The position numbers were made by a program, and so were the translations under genes. From CAVTGO01 sp963734275 (GTDB lineage Bacteria > Actinomycetota > UBA4738 > HRBIN12): a stretch of DNA of 64,000 bases. The notes beneath the pieces were generated by a model. The model searched no databases and had not been told where the DNA came from. It saw only the letters and a program-made list of their open reading frames with translations. Numbering within the stretch: the stretch's first letter is position 1; every line of letters begins with the position of its first letter. The DNA lies in the NCBI GenBank assembly GCA_963734275.1, contig CAVTGO010000013.1:505619-569618 (forward strand). Direction: 5' to 3'. Shown piece after piece: positions 55,184 through 62,802 of this stretch.

Positions 55184-55567
55184 TAGCAGACCTGTAAGCC
55201 GGATTCTGTCTTGAGCAACCATCCATCTCGGGCCGGCGTCTCCGCCGGCCTCCTGCGGCCCACCTGGACCTGGCCGGGCAAACTCGTAGCGGTCCTGCTT
55301 GGCCTTGCACCGGGTGGGGTTTGCCTCGGCCGCCGTGTCACCACGGCGCCGGTGCGCTCTTACCGCACCATTTCACCCTTACCGGCGAAGCCGTTCACGT
55401 GTGACGGCCCCACTTAGGCGGTGTCGTTTCTGTGGCACTTTCCCTCGGGTTTCCCCGGGTCGGCGCTACCGACCACCCTGCCCTTCGGTGTCCGGACTTT
55501 CCTCGAAGGCTCACCTCCTCGACCTGTTCAGGCCGGCAGACGGCGCTTCCGCGGCTGCTCGGTCTAC
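55184..55567 (-). ncRNA. rnpB: RNase P RNA (bacterial type A)
   Basis: The catalytic RNA that matures tRNA 5' ends. On the minus strand, GAGGAAAGTCCGGAC (55490-55504) is the conserved 5' core, followed by AGGGCAGGGTGG. The middle has GGTAAGGGTGAAATGGTGCGGTAAGAG (about 55355-55385), matching the P8-P10/11 region that holds conserved A residues, and the 3' end ACAGAATCCGGCTTACAGGTC (about 55190-55211) is typical of all type A molecules. P1 can be formed by GTAGACC (55561-55567) and GGTCTGC (55186-55192), giving 384 nt. The 5' part overlaps the C-terminal codons of the adjacent exporter gene. No protein-coding function is expected in this interval. Confidence 0.95.
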
Positions 55568-56800
55568 GACCTCAAAGTCTAGCCGTGACGTGCCCCGCTT
55601 TCCTGCAGAGAGCGCCGCCGCGGCCGGCAGGCCGAGCACGAGGCAGATGCCGGCCCCGCAGAGCAACGCGATCCTCACGTGGGAAGCGGTCACGCCGCCC
55701 GAGAGCGCCGCCCCCGCGAGCACGGAACCGAGCGCCGCCCCCAGCAGCCGGCAGGTCGAGAGCAGCGACGAGACTCGGCCGTGCTTTGCCTGCGGCACGG
55801 CATTCAGCGCGGCCCGCGAGGCGGGCACGAACAGCAATCCGATGCCGAGTCCGAAGGGCACCAGCAGCGGCAGCGCCCCCGGGCCCTCGAGCGGCACGCC
55901 GGGGATCCCGAGCAGCCCCAGCGCCAACGCAGTCAGCAGGAAGCCCGCGACCAGGGTCGGACCCTCGCCGCGCTCGTCCGACAGGCGCCCGGCGATCGGC
56001 GCGGCGACGCCCACCAGCAGCGCGATCAACGTGAGCCCGGCCGCGGCGCCGAGCGCCGAGTAGCCGGCCGCGACCTGGAGGTACTGCTGCGCGAGGTAGA
56101 AGGCACCGATCATCACCACGAAGGTGAGCGCTGCGACCAGTGCTGCCGCGGCCACGACCCGTTGCCTCAGACCGGCGGGGTCGGGGCTCTCGTCGGCGTG
56201 CACCGTCGGCGGTACGAACCGCACCAGTGCCCAAGCCACCGCCGCGCTCGCCGGCACGAAAAACCACCAACACGCACGCCAATCGATCGCGACCGTGAGC
56301 AGACCTCCGACGAGCGGCCCAACCAGGTTCGCCATGCCGGAGCTTGCCCCCCAGATCCCAAGCGCGGAGCCGCGCCGCTCCGGCGGGAACCCCGAGACCG
56401 CCCCGGCCAGTGAGGCCGGGCTGACGAGCCCGGCGCCCGCGCCCTGCACGAGCCTTGACGCGACCAGTAGCTCGAAGCTCCCCGCGAGCGCACCCAGAGC
56501 GGCGCCGGCAGCGAACAACGCCAGGCCGTAGAGGCCCACGCGCCGCGACCCGATGCGGTCCACGAGCGCGCCGCCCGGGAAAAGCATCAGGCCGTAGGCG
56601 AGGAAGTAGGAGGTCAGGATCCACGCGAGCGTGTGCGACCCCTCGTCGAGCTCCCGCCCGACGGACGGCAGCGCGACCGTGACGATCGTGCCGTCCATCT
56701 GGAGGAGCGCCGCGGCGGCCGCGCAGGCGGCGAGCCGCAACCAGGCATCGCGAGCGATTGGGTGAGGTGCCGAGCGGGAGCGGGCGGGCATCCCGCCCAT
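55511..56800 (-). CDS. MFS transporter (DHA2-like)
   Basis: A 429-residue major facilitator exporter with intact frame. The first helix is LLQMDGTIVTVALPSVGREL, motif A is ALVDRIGSRRVGLYGLALFA, and helix 4-5 shows LVQGAGAGLVSPASLAGAV and MANLVGPLVGGLL. The second half has GRLSDERGEGPTLVAGF. About 12-13 membrane segments are seen, fewer than for the 14-helix member at 11.5 kb. The substrate is unknown. The start is GTG/ATG 56800, with an in-frame M at position 4. Its last 19 codons overlap the 5' end of rnpB, so either the stop is real and the sequence is shared, or the gene ended earlier before an indel. Confidence 0.85.
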   Translation of the reverse strand: MGGMPARSRSAPHPIARDAWLRLAACAAAAALLQMDGTIVTVALPSVGRELDEGSHTLAWILTSYFLAYGLMLFPGGALVDRIGSRRVGLYGLALFAAGAALGALAGSFELLVASRLVQGAGAGLVSPASLAGAVSGFPPERRGSALGIWGASSGMANLVGPLVGGLLTVAIDWRACWWFFVPASAAVAWALVRFVPPTVHADESPDPAGLRQRVVAAAALVAALTFVVMIGAFYLAQQYLQVAAGYSALGAAAGLTLIALLVGVAAPIAGRLSDERGEGPTLVAGFLLTALALGLLGIPGVPLEGPGALPLLVPFGLGIGLLFVPASRAALNAVPQAKHGRVSSLLSTCRLLGAALGSVLAGAALSGGVTASHVRIALLCGAGICLVLGLPAAAALSAGKRGTSRLDFEVVDRAAAEAPSAGLNRSRR

Positions 56801-56820
56801 TGTCGCGGACTATGCGTTTG

Positions 56821-57045
56821 CTAAGCGGACTCCAGGCGGGTGCCGCAGGAGCCGCACTGGAGCAGATCCGCCCCCTCCAGCGAGAACGACGGTACGCCGC
56901 ACACCGGGCAGGCGACGCCGTCGCCACGCGACGCGTCGTAAAGCGCGCCGACGACCAAGTCGTCGAGTGTGCGTTCGTCCCCGACGCCGAACAGGCGGCC
57001 GTCGGCGCGCGCTTCTGTCCTACGTTCCGCGACGGTCATCGTCAA
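56821..57045 (-). CDS. small zinc-ribbon protein
   Basis: A 74-residue protein. The C-terminal half has two Cys pairs, ACPVCGVPSF and LQCGSCGTRL, forming a zinc ribbon. The N-terminal half is acidic (DERTLDDLVVGAL). The ATG at 57045 overlaps the lexA stop (57042) by four bases, so the two are likely translated together. It has no known partner or function; small zinc ribbons of this kind often bind nucleic acids or other proteins. Confidence 0.65.
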   Translation of the reverse strand: MTMTVAERRTEARADGRLFGVGDERTLDDLVVGALYDASRGDGVACPVCGVPSFSLEGADLLQCGSCGTRLESA

Positions 57046-57656
57046 ATCCTCCGGAAGACCCCCACGACCTTGCCGATCACGCGTACGTCCGCGCTGCGGA
57101 TCGGATCCATCTCCGGGTTCTCCGGCTGGAGGCGGACGTGATCACGCTCCTTGAAGAAGCGTTTGACGGTCGCATCCTCACCCACCAGCGCGACGACGAT
57201 GTCGCCGTCCTGGGCGGTCTCCTGCCGCCGCACGACGACGTAGTCGCCCGCGAGGATGCCGGCATCCCGCATGCTCTCGCCGGCCACGCGCAGCACGTAC
57301 TCGCCTTCGTCGCCGCCGGCAACGGCCGGCACCTGCACGTACTCCTCGATGTTCTCCTCCGCGAGCACGGGCTGACCGGCCGCGACCTGACCGACCAGCG
57401 GCAGGCCCTCGTCCGGAGTGATCGCCCGCTTCGCCTTGCCGAACATCACCTCGATCGCGCGAGGCTTCGCGGGGTTCCGGCGAAGCAGGCCCGACTTCTG
57501 GAGGTTGGCCAGATGAGCGTGCACCGTCGAGGACGACGCGAGCCCCACCGCCTTACCGATCTCCCGCACCGTCGGTGGGTACCCATACCTGGACGCGTAC
57601 CGCTGGATGAAGTCGAATATCTCCTGCTGTCGCTTCGTCAGTTTCAGCTCAACCAT
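57042..57656 (-). CDS. lexA: LexA repressor
   Basis: LexA represses the SOS regulon and self-cleaves when RecA is activated by DNA damage. The 204-residue protein has an N-terminal winged helix (LTKRQQEIFDFIQRYASRYG, PPTVREIGKAVGLASSSTVH), the cleavage site in LVGQVAAGQPVLAEE (Ala-Gly), the catalytic Ser in VLRVAGESMRDAGILAGDYV, and the Lys in VALVGEDATVKRFFKE. The ATG at 57656 is downstream of a consensus SOS box (57700-57713), so the gene controls itself. Its stop overlaps a small zinc-ribbon gene. No recA or dinB gene is in the window. Confidence 0.96.
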   Translation of the reverse strand: MVELKLTKRQQEIFDFIQRYASRYGYPPTVREIGKAVGLASSSTVHAHLANLQKSGLLRRNPAKPRAIEVMFGKAKRAITPDEGLPLVGQVAAGQPVLAEENIEEYVQVPAVAGGDEGEYVLRVAGESMRDAGILAGDYVVVRRQETAQDGDIVVALVGEDATVKRFFKERDHVRLQPENPEMDPIRSADVRVIGKVVGVFRRI

Positions 57657-57699
57657 GGGTCTGGGTCGCCTTTCCTGAAAGGGAATCCAGTGGGCCGTT

Positions 57700-57713
57700 C
57701 GAACACATGTTCG
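57700..57713. promoter_or_regulatory. SOS box (LexA operator)
   Basis: The perfect inverted repeat CGAACACATGTTCG fits the Gram-positive/actinobacterial SOS box consensus (CGAAC-N4-GTTCG). It lies 44 bases upstream of the lexA start codon, where an operator for autoregulation is expected. Confidence 0.9.
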
Positions 57714-57786
57714 TAGAGTAGCGGCCCCTCAGGACGGCATCAACCCCCGCTGGGCGTCGGGGACCCAAAGCTATAATCGCCACCTC

Positions 57787-57872
57787 GCGCCTGTGGCGGA
57801 ACTGGTAGACGCGCAAGGTTGAGGGCCTTGTGACCCGAATAGGTCGTGGAGGTTCGAATCCTCTCGGGCGCA
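57787..57872 (+). tRNA. tRNA-Leu (anticodon GAG)
   Basis: An 86-nt tRNA with a class II long variable arm. The acceptor stem GCGCCTG pairs with CGGGCGC, the D-arm holds GGAACTGGTAGACGC, the anticodon stem-loop is CAAGG-TTGAGGG-CCTTG with anticodon GAG, and the T-arm is GAGGTTCGAATCCTC. CCA is not encoded. It reads leucine codons CUC and CUU. The 3' 60 bases recur at 61373-61432, which marks the gene as a probable integration site. Confidence 0.95.
57813..57872 (+). repeat. 60-bp direct repeat, proximal copy (3' end of tRNA-Leu; att-like)
   Basis: The 60 bases from GCAAGGTT to GGGCGCA at the 3' end of tRNA-Leu are identical to 61373-61432. A tRNA 3' end copied in this way is the classical sign of site-specific integration of a genomic island or plasmid. 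Confidence 0.85.
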
Positions 57873-57876
57873 TCTA

Positions 57877-57908
57877 AAAAGCCCTGCTAATGCAGGGCTT
57901 TTGGTTTT
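57877..57908 (+). terminator. terminator after tRNA-Leu
   Basis: The stem AAGCCCTGC-taat-GCAGGGCTT is followed by a run of T (ttttggttttt). It directly follows the tRNA and should end its transcript. Confidence 0.8.
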
Positions 57909-58072
57909 TGACTCCACGTCACCTCTGGCCGGAATTAGTGGGCGTGATAACAGCCGAGATAACAAATCCGAGAGTGCTCCCCCTTACCGCGTGGTTACCA
58001 CCGACCGGAGCACTCCTGGCTGTTCTCGCTCCTCCAGCGCGTGGCCGAGTCACAGGGCCTAACGGCGGGCCT
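57909..58072. other. intergenic stretch after tRNA terminator, no gene supported
   Basis: This 164-base interval has no convincing coding or RNA feature. A plus-strand frame from 57890 is open through it, but it lacks a ribosome site and crosses the junction of the 41-bp repeat. Confidence 0.4.
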
Positions 58073-58113
58073 CGTGGGATGCGCCTCGGTGGCTTGGCGC
58101 CCAGCGCGCTCGC
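58073..58113. repeat. 41-bp direct repeat, copy outside the epimerase gene
   Basis: The 41 bases beginning cgtgggatgcgcctcggt are identical to 58343-58383, inside the epimerase gene. They encode part of its C-terminal region in the minus direction (ASALGAKPPRRIPR). Here the copy is fused to the end of a truncated sigma-factor frame. Confidence 0.85.
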
Positions 58114-58191
58114 GGTGATGGGCCTGCCGAGCATCCGGTAGGCGATGGCGAACGTCGAGGGGCGGAGCTCATCGAGCTCCTCCTCGGTCAC
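58114..58191 (-). pseudogene. truncated ECF sigma factor (SigJ/ECF41-like) 5' fragment
   Basis: GTG 58191 opens a frame reading TEEELDELRPSTFAIAYRMLG, the N terminus of ECF sigma factors of the SigJ/ECF41 group. It begins 3 bases after the epimerase stop. After about 25 codons homology ends and the frame runs into the 41-bp copy of the epimerase gene. The rest of the sigma factor (regions 2.3 to 4 and the SnoaL-like extension) is missing. ECF41 sigma factors are often encoded beside carboxymuconolactone decarboxylase, oxidoreductase or epimerase genes, which agrees with this position. Confidence 0.7.
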
Positions 58192-58194
58192 CGC

Positions 58195-59151
58195 TCAGCC
58201 GAGCCCCTGCGCGAAGCCCTGCCGCCAGCTCGGATACCGGAGCTGCCAGCCGAGCTCGCGCTTCGCCTTCTCGTTCGAGGCACCCCGCGCCTCAATCATC
58301 ATGAGCGTTGCCATCTCACCCCCCGCCAGCCGCCCCAGCCAGCGTGGGATGCGCCTCGGTGGCTTGGCGCCCAGCGCGCTCGCCAGCACCGGCAGCCACT
58401 CCCGCACCGGCGCGGGTTCGTCGTCGACGATGTTGTAGATACCCGACTGGCCGCGCTCGACCGCGAAGGCGGTCGCCGCCGCCGCGTCCTCGATGTGGAC
58501 GAGCGACCAGACGCCACCACCGTGGCCGACGATCGGGAACCGACGCTTGCGGATCGGCCCGGCCATCACCGCATCCGGAGCCAGGCTGATCCCCGTCCCC
58601 GGACCGTACAAGCCGCCGTAGCGCAACGCGAGGCCCGCGCCCCACTCGATCGTCGTCACCTCCTGCTCCAGATAGAGGATCGCATCCAGCCCCGCCTGCC
58701 GAGGGTCGGGGGCGAGCGACTCGTCCTCGGTTTGCACCGTTCCGCCCGTGCCGGCGAACCGGAAAGACCCAAAGCTCTGCGCTACGAAACGCCCTGCCCC
58801 CACGGCGCGGCCGGCGGCCAAGAGATGATCCGTCGCTTCCGTACGCAGTCGGCCGGTCATGATCGCCCCCTCGAAGCGCTCGGGGTGCCGCGCCTCGCGG
58901 ATGCTCATCTTCCCCGACAGCGCCGTGAGCTCATGCACGATCACCTCGGGCTCGGCGGACGCCACCGCCTGGGCGACCGCGTCTGCGTCGAGAGCGTCGG
59001 CCACGACCGTGTGTGCTCCCAGGCTCCGCACCAGGTCCTGCCTCGACGCGCTCCTGGTCATCCCGACCACCTCGTGGCCTCGCGCCACGAGCTTGGGGAC
59101 GAGCTGTCTGCCGAGAACGCCTGTGGCGCCCGCTACGAAGACCTTCATTAT
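58195..59151 (-). CDS. NAD(P)-dependent epimerase/dehydratase (extended SDR)
   Basis: A 318-residue oxidoreductase of the atypical extended SDR type. The nucleotide site is MKVFVAGATGVLGRQLVPKL (GxxGxxG). The following parts are DALDADAVAQAVASAEPEV, RFVAQSFGSFRFAG, ALRYGGLYGPGTGISLAPDA (YG-GxYGP), VWSLVHIEDAAAATAFAVER and GIYNIVDDEPAPVREWLPVL. The substrate is unknown. ATG 59151 is preceded by GGAAGGAG. A fragment of an ECF41-like sigma factor follows on the same strand, so the gene was probably the sigma factor's target. A 41-bp segment of its 3' half is duplicated downstream. Confidence 0.88.
   Translation of the reverse strand: MMKVFVAGATGVLGRQLVPKLVARGHEVVGMTRSASRQDLVRSLGAHTVVADALDADAVAQAVASAEPEVIVHELTALSGKMSIREARHPERFEGAIMTGRLRTEATDHLLAAGRAVGAGRFVAQSFGSFRFAGTGGTVQTEDESLAPDPRQAGLDAILYLEQEVTTIEWGAGLALRYGGLYGPGTGISLAPDAVMAGPIRKRRFPIVGHGGGVWSLVHIEDAAAATAFAVERGQSGIYNIVDDEPAPVREWLPVLASALGAKPPRRIPRWLGRLAGGEMATLMMIEARGASNEKAKRELGWQLRYPSWRQGFAQGLG
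58343..58383. repeat. 41-bp direct repeat, copy within the epimerase gene
   Basis: The parent copy of the repeat, within the epimerase coding sequence where it makes sense as protein. The two copies are 270 bp apart. Confidence 0.85.
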
Positions 59152-59229
59152 CGCTCCTTCCGCCTCATTGCCCTCTGGACGAGATAGAGGCACCGCCTGT
59201 GACGGTACTCGGCGCTCGGTGCTCATCGC

Positions 59230-60142
59230 GTGGGTTCACGCCTTCGCCTCTCTGTCGTCGCCGTGGCGGTGGTTGCTGGCGTTGCGGGCGCGGCCCTCGG
59301 CGGAGGCAACCTTCCCTGGCAAGCCGGGACCGATCGCCTTCCAGCGCTTCATCGACCCCAAGGATGAGGAAAGCCCGCAGATCTTCAGCGTAGCCCGACC
59401 GGGAGCGAAACCGCGCAAGCTGACCTCGGGAGGCAACGCCGTCAACGCCGACTACTCACCGGACGGGCAGCGGATCATTTTCGAGCGCCGCTTGGGCGGC
59501 ATGAGCCCGGACTCGATCTTCACGATGGGCTCCGACGGCTCGTCGCCGGCCCGTCTTCGAACGACCTGCGCCGCGGGCACCTGTCTGGGCGACAGCGCCC
59601 CCGCCTGGTCCCCCGATGGGAACCGGCTCGTATTCGAGCGCGCCTTCGGGCCGATCGTCAAGGACTCCGCCGCAGGGCTCGACCTCGTCACCGCAAACGC
59701 CGACGGGAGCAACGAGCAGGTGATTTTCCACTACCCGTTCCCTGGAGGCACAGGGAAAGGAACCGCATGATGCGCAGTGGTCGCCGGATGGCACGCGGAT
59801 CGCGGTGAACATCCTCAACATCAAGGCCAAGCCGCGCAACGGCTCGGCCATCTACGTACTCAACGCCGACGGGTCGGACCTACACCGGGTCACTCCCATC
59901 CGGCTCAACGCTGGCAACCCGGACCCAGACGGCATTGGCCTGCGGCGCCTCCGGCGCGAGCCGAAAACGCAGCTACTCATTCGATCCCGTTTGGTCGCCC
60001 GACGGTGGACGCCTCGCGTTCGTTCACGGCGCCGGGCGACGAATCGAGCACATCTGGGCGATGAAAGAAGAACGGGACCCGGCTACGCCAGGTGACCCGC
60101 GGTCGGCGTCCCGACCGCGGGCCGGACTGGGGGTCGCGGTGA
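59230..60142 (+). CDS. secreted TolB/WD40-like beta-propeller protein, frameshifted
   Basis: An exported protein of about 300 residues. The signal peptide is readable in frame 1 from GTG 59230 (LSVVAVAVVAGVAGAALGG). After an indel near 59305, frame 2 has KPGPIAFQRFIDPKDEESP and the TolB-like blade motifs NADYSPDGQRIIFERR, SDGSSPARL and APAWSPDGNRLVFERA. A second indel near 59755 leads to QWSPDGTRIAVNILNI and YVLNADGSDLHRVTP, and a third near 59925 to YSFDPVWSPDGGRLAFVHG and RIEHIWAMK. The end RGRRPDRGPDWGSR is at TGA 60140-60142. These WSPDG repeats are a PD40-type beta-propeller. It lies inside the island-like segment, divergent from the epimerase. Confidence 0.75.
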
Positions 60143-60227
60143 CACTGTCAAGACCGCCTAATTGCCGCGCGAGCGCTGCGCCGCCCCGAGTTGAAGCGAG
60201 GTGCGACGGGCGTAGACTCAGCGGGTC

Positions 60228-61109
60228 GTGGGGGACGCGATCCGGATAGTCGAGGACAACGTCGAGGCGACTGAGGCCTGGAACGGCCCGCTGTTCGACA
60301 TCTGGATTGAGTACCGCGACATCGTGGCCGAGGGATTGCGCGATCATGGCGAGAGCGCGCTCGCGACCAACCCGCCGCACGGCGGCGACCGCGTGCTCGA
60401 CATCGGATGCGGACTCGGCGACACGACTGTGCGGCTCGCGGGACTCGTCGGCGCCGCCGGCCAAGCGTACGGGGTGGACGTCGCCGAGCGGATGATCGGG
60501 ACGGCGATCGAGGAGGCCGCGGATGCCGGCCTCAAAAACGTCAGCTTCGGGACCTGCGACATCGAGGTGACGAAGTTCGAGCAGACCTTCGACTACGCGT
60601 TCTCACGGATGGGGACAATGTTTTTCGCGAACCCCGTGGCGGCGCTTCGCAACGTGCGCGAGGCGCTCGCGCCGGGCGGGCTCTTGAACATGGTGGTCTG
60701 GCGGCGCAAGCTCGACAACGAGTTCATGCACCGGGCCGAGCTGGTCGTCGCCGAGTATCTCGAGGAACCGGAGGAGTCCGATGTGCCGCGCTGCGGGCCC
60801 GGGCCGTTTTCGATGGCCAACGCTGACACCGTGACAGACGTGCTTATGCACGCCGGCTACGAGGACATCCGCCTTGCCCGCCAGGACCTGCCGTACAAGA
60901 TCGGCAACGATCTCGAGCACGCGGTCGAGTTCAACATGGCGCTCGGCCCGGCGGCCGAGGTGCTCCGCATGTGGGGCGAGCGCGTAGACGAGGTCAGGCC
61001 GAGGATCACCGCCGATCTGCGCGCCGCGCTCGCGGATTTCGTCGTCGACGGCGGCGCCGTCGTCGCCCCGTCATCGACGTGGGCCGTGGCCGCGCGGGCG
61101 CCGCGGTAG
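60228..61109 (+). CDS. class I SAM-dependent methyltransferase
   Basis: A 293-residue methyltransferase. The SAM motif is VLDIGCGLGDTTVRLAGLVG (about residue 57), followed by AYGVDVAERMIGTAIEEAAD, FDYAFSRMGTMFFANPVAAL and REALAPGGLLNMVVWRR. The C-terminal portion (EHAVEFNMALGPAAEVLRMW) is helical. The pattern matches UbiE/arsenite- or small-molecule methyltransferases of uncharacterised type. GTG 60228; the frame is intact. It is in the island-like segment, downstream of the TolB-like gene and followed by 260 non-coding bases and the distal att-like repeat. Confidence 0.85.
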   Translation: MGDAIRIVEDNVEATEAWNGPLFDIWIEYRDIVAEGLRDHGESALATNPPHGGDRVLDIGCGLGDTTVRLAGLVGAAGQAYGVDVAERMIGTAIEEAADAGLKNVSFGTCDIEVTKFEQTFDYAFSRMGTMFFANPVAALRNVREALAPGGLLNMVVWRRKLDNEFMHRAELVVAEYLEEPEESDVPRCGPGPFSMANADTVTDVLMHAGYEDIRLARQDLPYKIGNDLEHAVEFNMALGPAAEVLRMWGERVDEVRPRITADLRAALADFVVDGGAVVAPSSTWAVAARAPR

Positions 61110-61599
61110 TTCGGCCCGCGACCTAGCTGTCCGTCAGCTCGCTGTGGGGCAAAGAGCCGAGCTGCGATGCGCCGCGCGGCGGCCACCGGCGGTTACGCCA
61201 TCACCTTGCCGACGTCCTCCGGGGGCAGGACTTGCCCCAACATCGCACTGCTTACCGACGATCCGTGACAACAGTTTGACAACGTCCGCCGCGCCGAATA
61301 CGTCCATATCGTCCGCGCTCGTGAACAGGAGCGCAGCTAACGGCCGCATTGGAAACAAAGCACACTCATGTTGCAAGGTTGAGGGCCTTGTGACCCGAAT
61401 AGGTCGTGGAGGTTCGAATCCTCTCGGGCGCACTTTAGAAGGCCCTGCACGGTCGGCTCTCGCTCTATACATGAATGGTGCCGCGGTCTCTAATCTGGCC
61501 CTTTCTATTCGGGTGCGCCGCGCACGTTAGCCCCAGTCGCGACACGGAACGCCGAACGGGTGCCGCTCGCAGCGGCACCCGTTCGTGACTGTCATCGCC
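61110..61599. other. intergenic region holding the distal tRNA-Leu fragment
   Basis: No gene is supported in this 490-bp region. It contains the 60-bp tRNA-derived repeat at 61373-61432 and, on each side, sequence without coding pattern. A minus-strand frame 61134-61472 crosses the tRNA fragment and is therefore unlikely to be real. Confidence 0.5.
61373..61432 (+). repeat. 60-bp direct repeat, distal copy (partial tRNA-Leu; att-like)
   Basis: Perfect copy of the 3' 60 bases of tRNA-Leu, lacking the 5' acceptor strand and D-arm, so it cannot be a working tRNA. The bases after it (ctttagaaggccctgc) partly match those after the intact tRNA (tctaaaaagccctgc), as expected for the original flank. 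Confidence 0.85.
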
Positions 61600-62085
61600 T
61601 CAGTGTCGGCGGAGCCTCAGCGGCGGGTCGTACACGGACGCCAGGCGTCCGAGGGTCAGCGCTGCCAGCATCAGCCCGAAGTCGCGCAGGGCGATGTCGT
61701 AGAAGCCGGAGTAGGTGAGTAGGTTGATGACAATGCCCCCTAGCCATGCGGCTACCACGTACGCGCCGTAGCGCGGCTTGAGCGCGACGATCAGGCCGGC
61801 GAGGATCTCGGTCCCGCCCACGAAGTACATGAACTGCTGCCCGGTCCCGGGCGCGATGTCGTTGATCCAGGGTGCCAGGTAGTTGGGCCAGTGGACAAGC
61901 ACGTTGAAGAACTTGTCGAGGCCGAAGGCGATCGGCGCGACCGTGAAAGCAATCCGCAGGAGGGCGAATGCCTGGTAGCGGGCGTCGCGCCAGTCGGCGG
62001 GGGCCGAGATGACGTGGCCATTGCTCGAGGACGTCGCGTGCTGGTATGCGGATTGGTGCTTCTGAAGTGTGTGGGCGATGGGCAT
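61600..62085 (-). CDS. DoxX-like membrane protein
   Basis: A 161-residue membrane protein with four hydrophobic segments: FALLRIAFTVAPIAFGLDKF (the DoxX-like first helix), TGQQFMYFVGGTEILAGLIV, GAYVVAAWLGGIVINLLTYS and IALRDFGLMLAALTLGRLAS. DoxX-family proteins are small quinone-related or redox-associated membrane proteins; the exact role is unknown. The N-terminal 30 residues are hydrophilic (AHTLQKHQSAYQHATSSSNG). ATG 62085 is divergent from the DUF488 gene. It is outside the island-like segment. Confidence 0.78.
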   Translation of the reverse strand: MPIAHTLQKHQSAYQHATSSSNGHVISAPADWRDARYQAFALLRIAFTVAPIAFGLDKFFNVLVHWPNYLAPWINDIAPGTGQQFMYFVGGTEILAGLIVALKPRYGAYVVAAWLGGIVINLLTYSGFYDIALRDFGLMLAALTLGRLASVYDPPLRLRRH

Positions 62086-62234
62086 CGCGGTCTCCTTTGT
62101 CTTGATGCGGCCTCCGCGCCTGGCGGGGGCTTCTCTAACTTTGCGTCCGGGGGCGCGCAGTTCTTACCTGCGACCAACGGGACCGGCAACGGGCCTGAGG
62201 CTCGGCGTTTCGCGGCGCCAGGACGTCGGGCACC

Positions 62235-62768
62235 ATGCGGGGAGAAATGAGAATCTGGAGCGTCGGTCATTCCACGCACAGCTTCGACTCGTTCGTGGCA
62301 TTGCTGACCGCGCACGGCATCGCGCTGCTCGCGGACATACGCACGGTGCCGAAGTCCCGCCGTTACCCCCACTTCCATGCCGACGCGCTGGCTCAAAGCC
62401 TGCCGGACCGCGGTCTGGCGTACATACACCTGCCCCGGCTGGGCGGATGGCGACATGCGGCAGCGGACTCTCCGAACGGTGCCTGGCGGAACGAGTCGTT
62501 TCGTGGGTACGCCGACTACGCGATGAGCGCCGAGTTCGCCGAAGGACTGGCGCAGCTCCGCGAGCTTGCCGCAGTCCAGCCCGCCGCCATGATGTGCTCC
62601 GAGGCGCTTTGGTGGCGCTGCCACCGGCGCCTGGTCGCGGACCGCCTCGTAGTCGCGGGAGACACGGTCTGCCACATCAGCTCAGACGGGCACGCTTCGG
62701 CGCACCAGCTGGCGTCGTTCGCGGTGGTCGCGGCCAACGGGAAGGTCACGTACCCCGTGGCGCACTGA
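62235..62768 (+). CDS. DUF488 family protein
   Basis: A protein of 173-177 residues of the DUF488 family. The pattern is MRIWSVGHSTHSFDSFVALL, LADIRTVPKSRRYPHFHADA, YIHLPRLGGWRHAAAD, SFRGYADYAMSAEF, and the conserved Cys block AAMMCSEALWWRCHRRLVAD. The Cys-Ser-Glu and Cys-His residues suggest a metal or redox site, but no reaction is established for the family as far as I know. ATG 62235 and ATG 62247 are both possible; homology begins at the second. It is followed in convergent orientation by the AlkA-type gene. Confidence 0.85.
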   Translation: MRGEMRIWSVGHSTHSFDSFVALLTAHGIALLADIRTVPKSRRYPHFHADALAQSLPDRGLAYIHLPRLGGWRHAAADSPNGAWRNESFRGYADYAMSAEFAEGLAQLRELAAVQPAAMMCSEALWWRCHRRLVADRLVVAGDTVCHISSDGHASAHQLASFAVVAANGKVTYPVAH

Positions 62769-62802
62769 ACGAGAGCGGGCCCAGGACGGCAACCGAAGTT
62801 CG

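Larger units (their letters stand above)
57873..61372. mobile_element. 3.5-kb island-like segment between tRNA-Leu and its partial copy
   Basis: The segment is bounded by perfect 60-bp repeats derived from tRNA-Leu. It holds a truncated sigma factor, an epimerase-type gene, a frameshifted TolB-like gene and a methyltransferase gene. No integrase, transposase or replication gene can be recognised, so if this is an integrated element it has been reduced, or only the flanks remain. A tandem tRNA duplication followed by deletion is another possibility. Confidence 0.55.

Noticed and set aside
57890..58141. 83-codon plus-strand frame after tRNA-Leu
   Set aside because: No ribosome site, it begins inside the terminator hairpin and crosses the 41-bp junction.
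58073..58383. CRISPR-like or inverted element from the 41-bp repeats
   Set aside because: Only two copies in direct orientation, one within a gene; there are no spacers.
61373..61432. Second tRNA-Leu gene
   Set aside because: It lacks the 5' acceptor strand and D-arm, so only an att-like 3' fragment is present.
61134..61472. Minus-strand frame across the distal tRNA fragment as an integrase remnant
   Set aside because: No tyrosine recombinase motif (R, HxxR, Y) can be seen and the frame includes the tRNA repeat.
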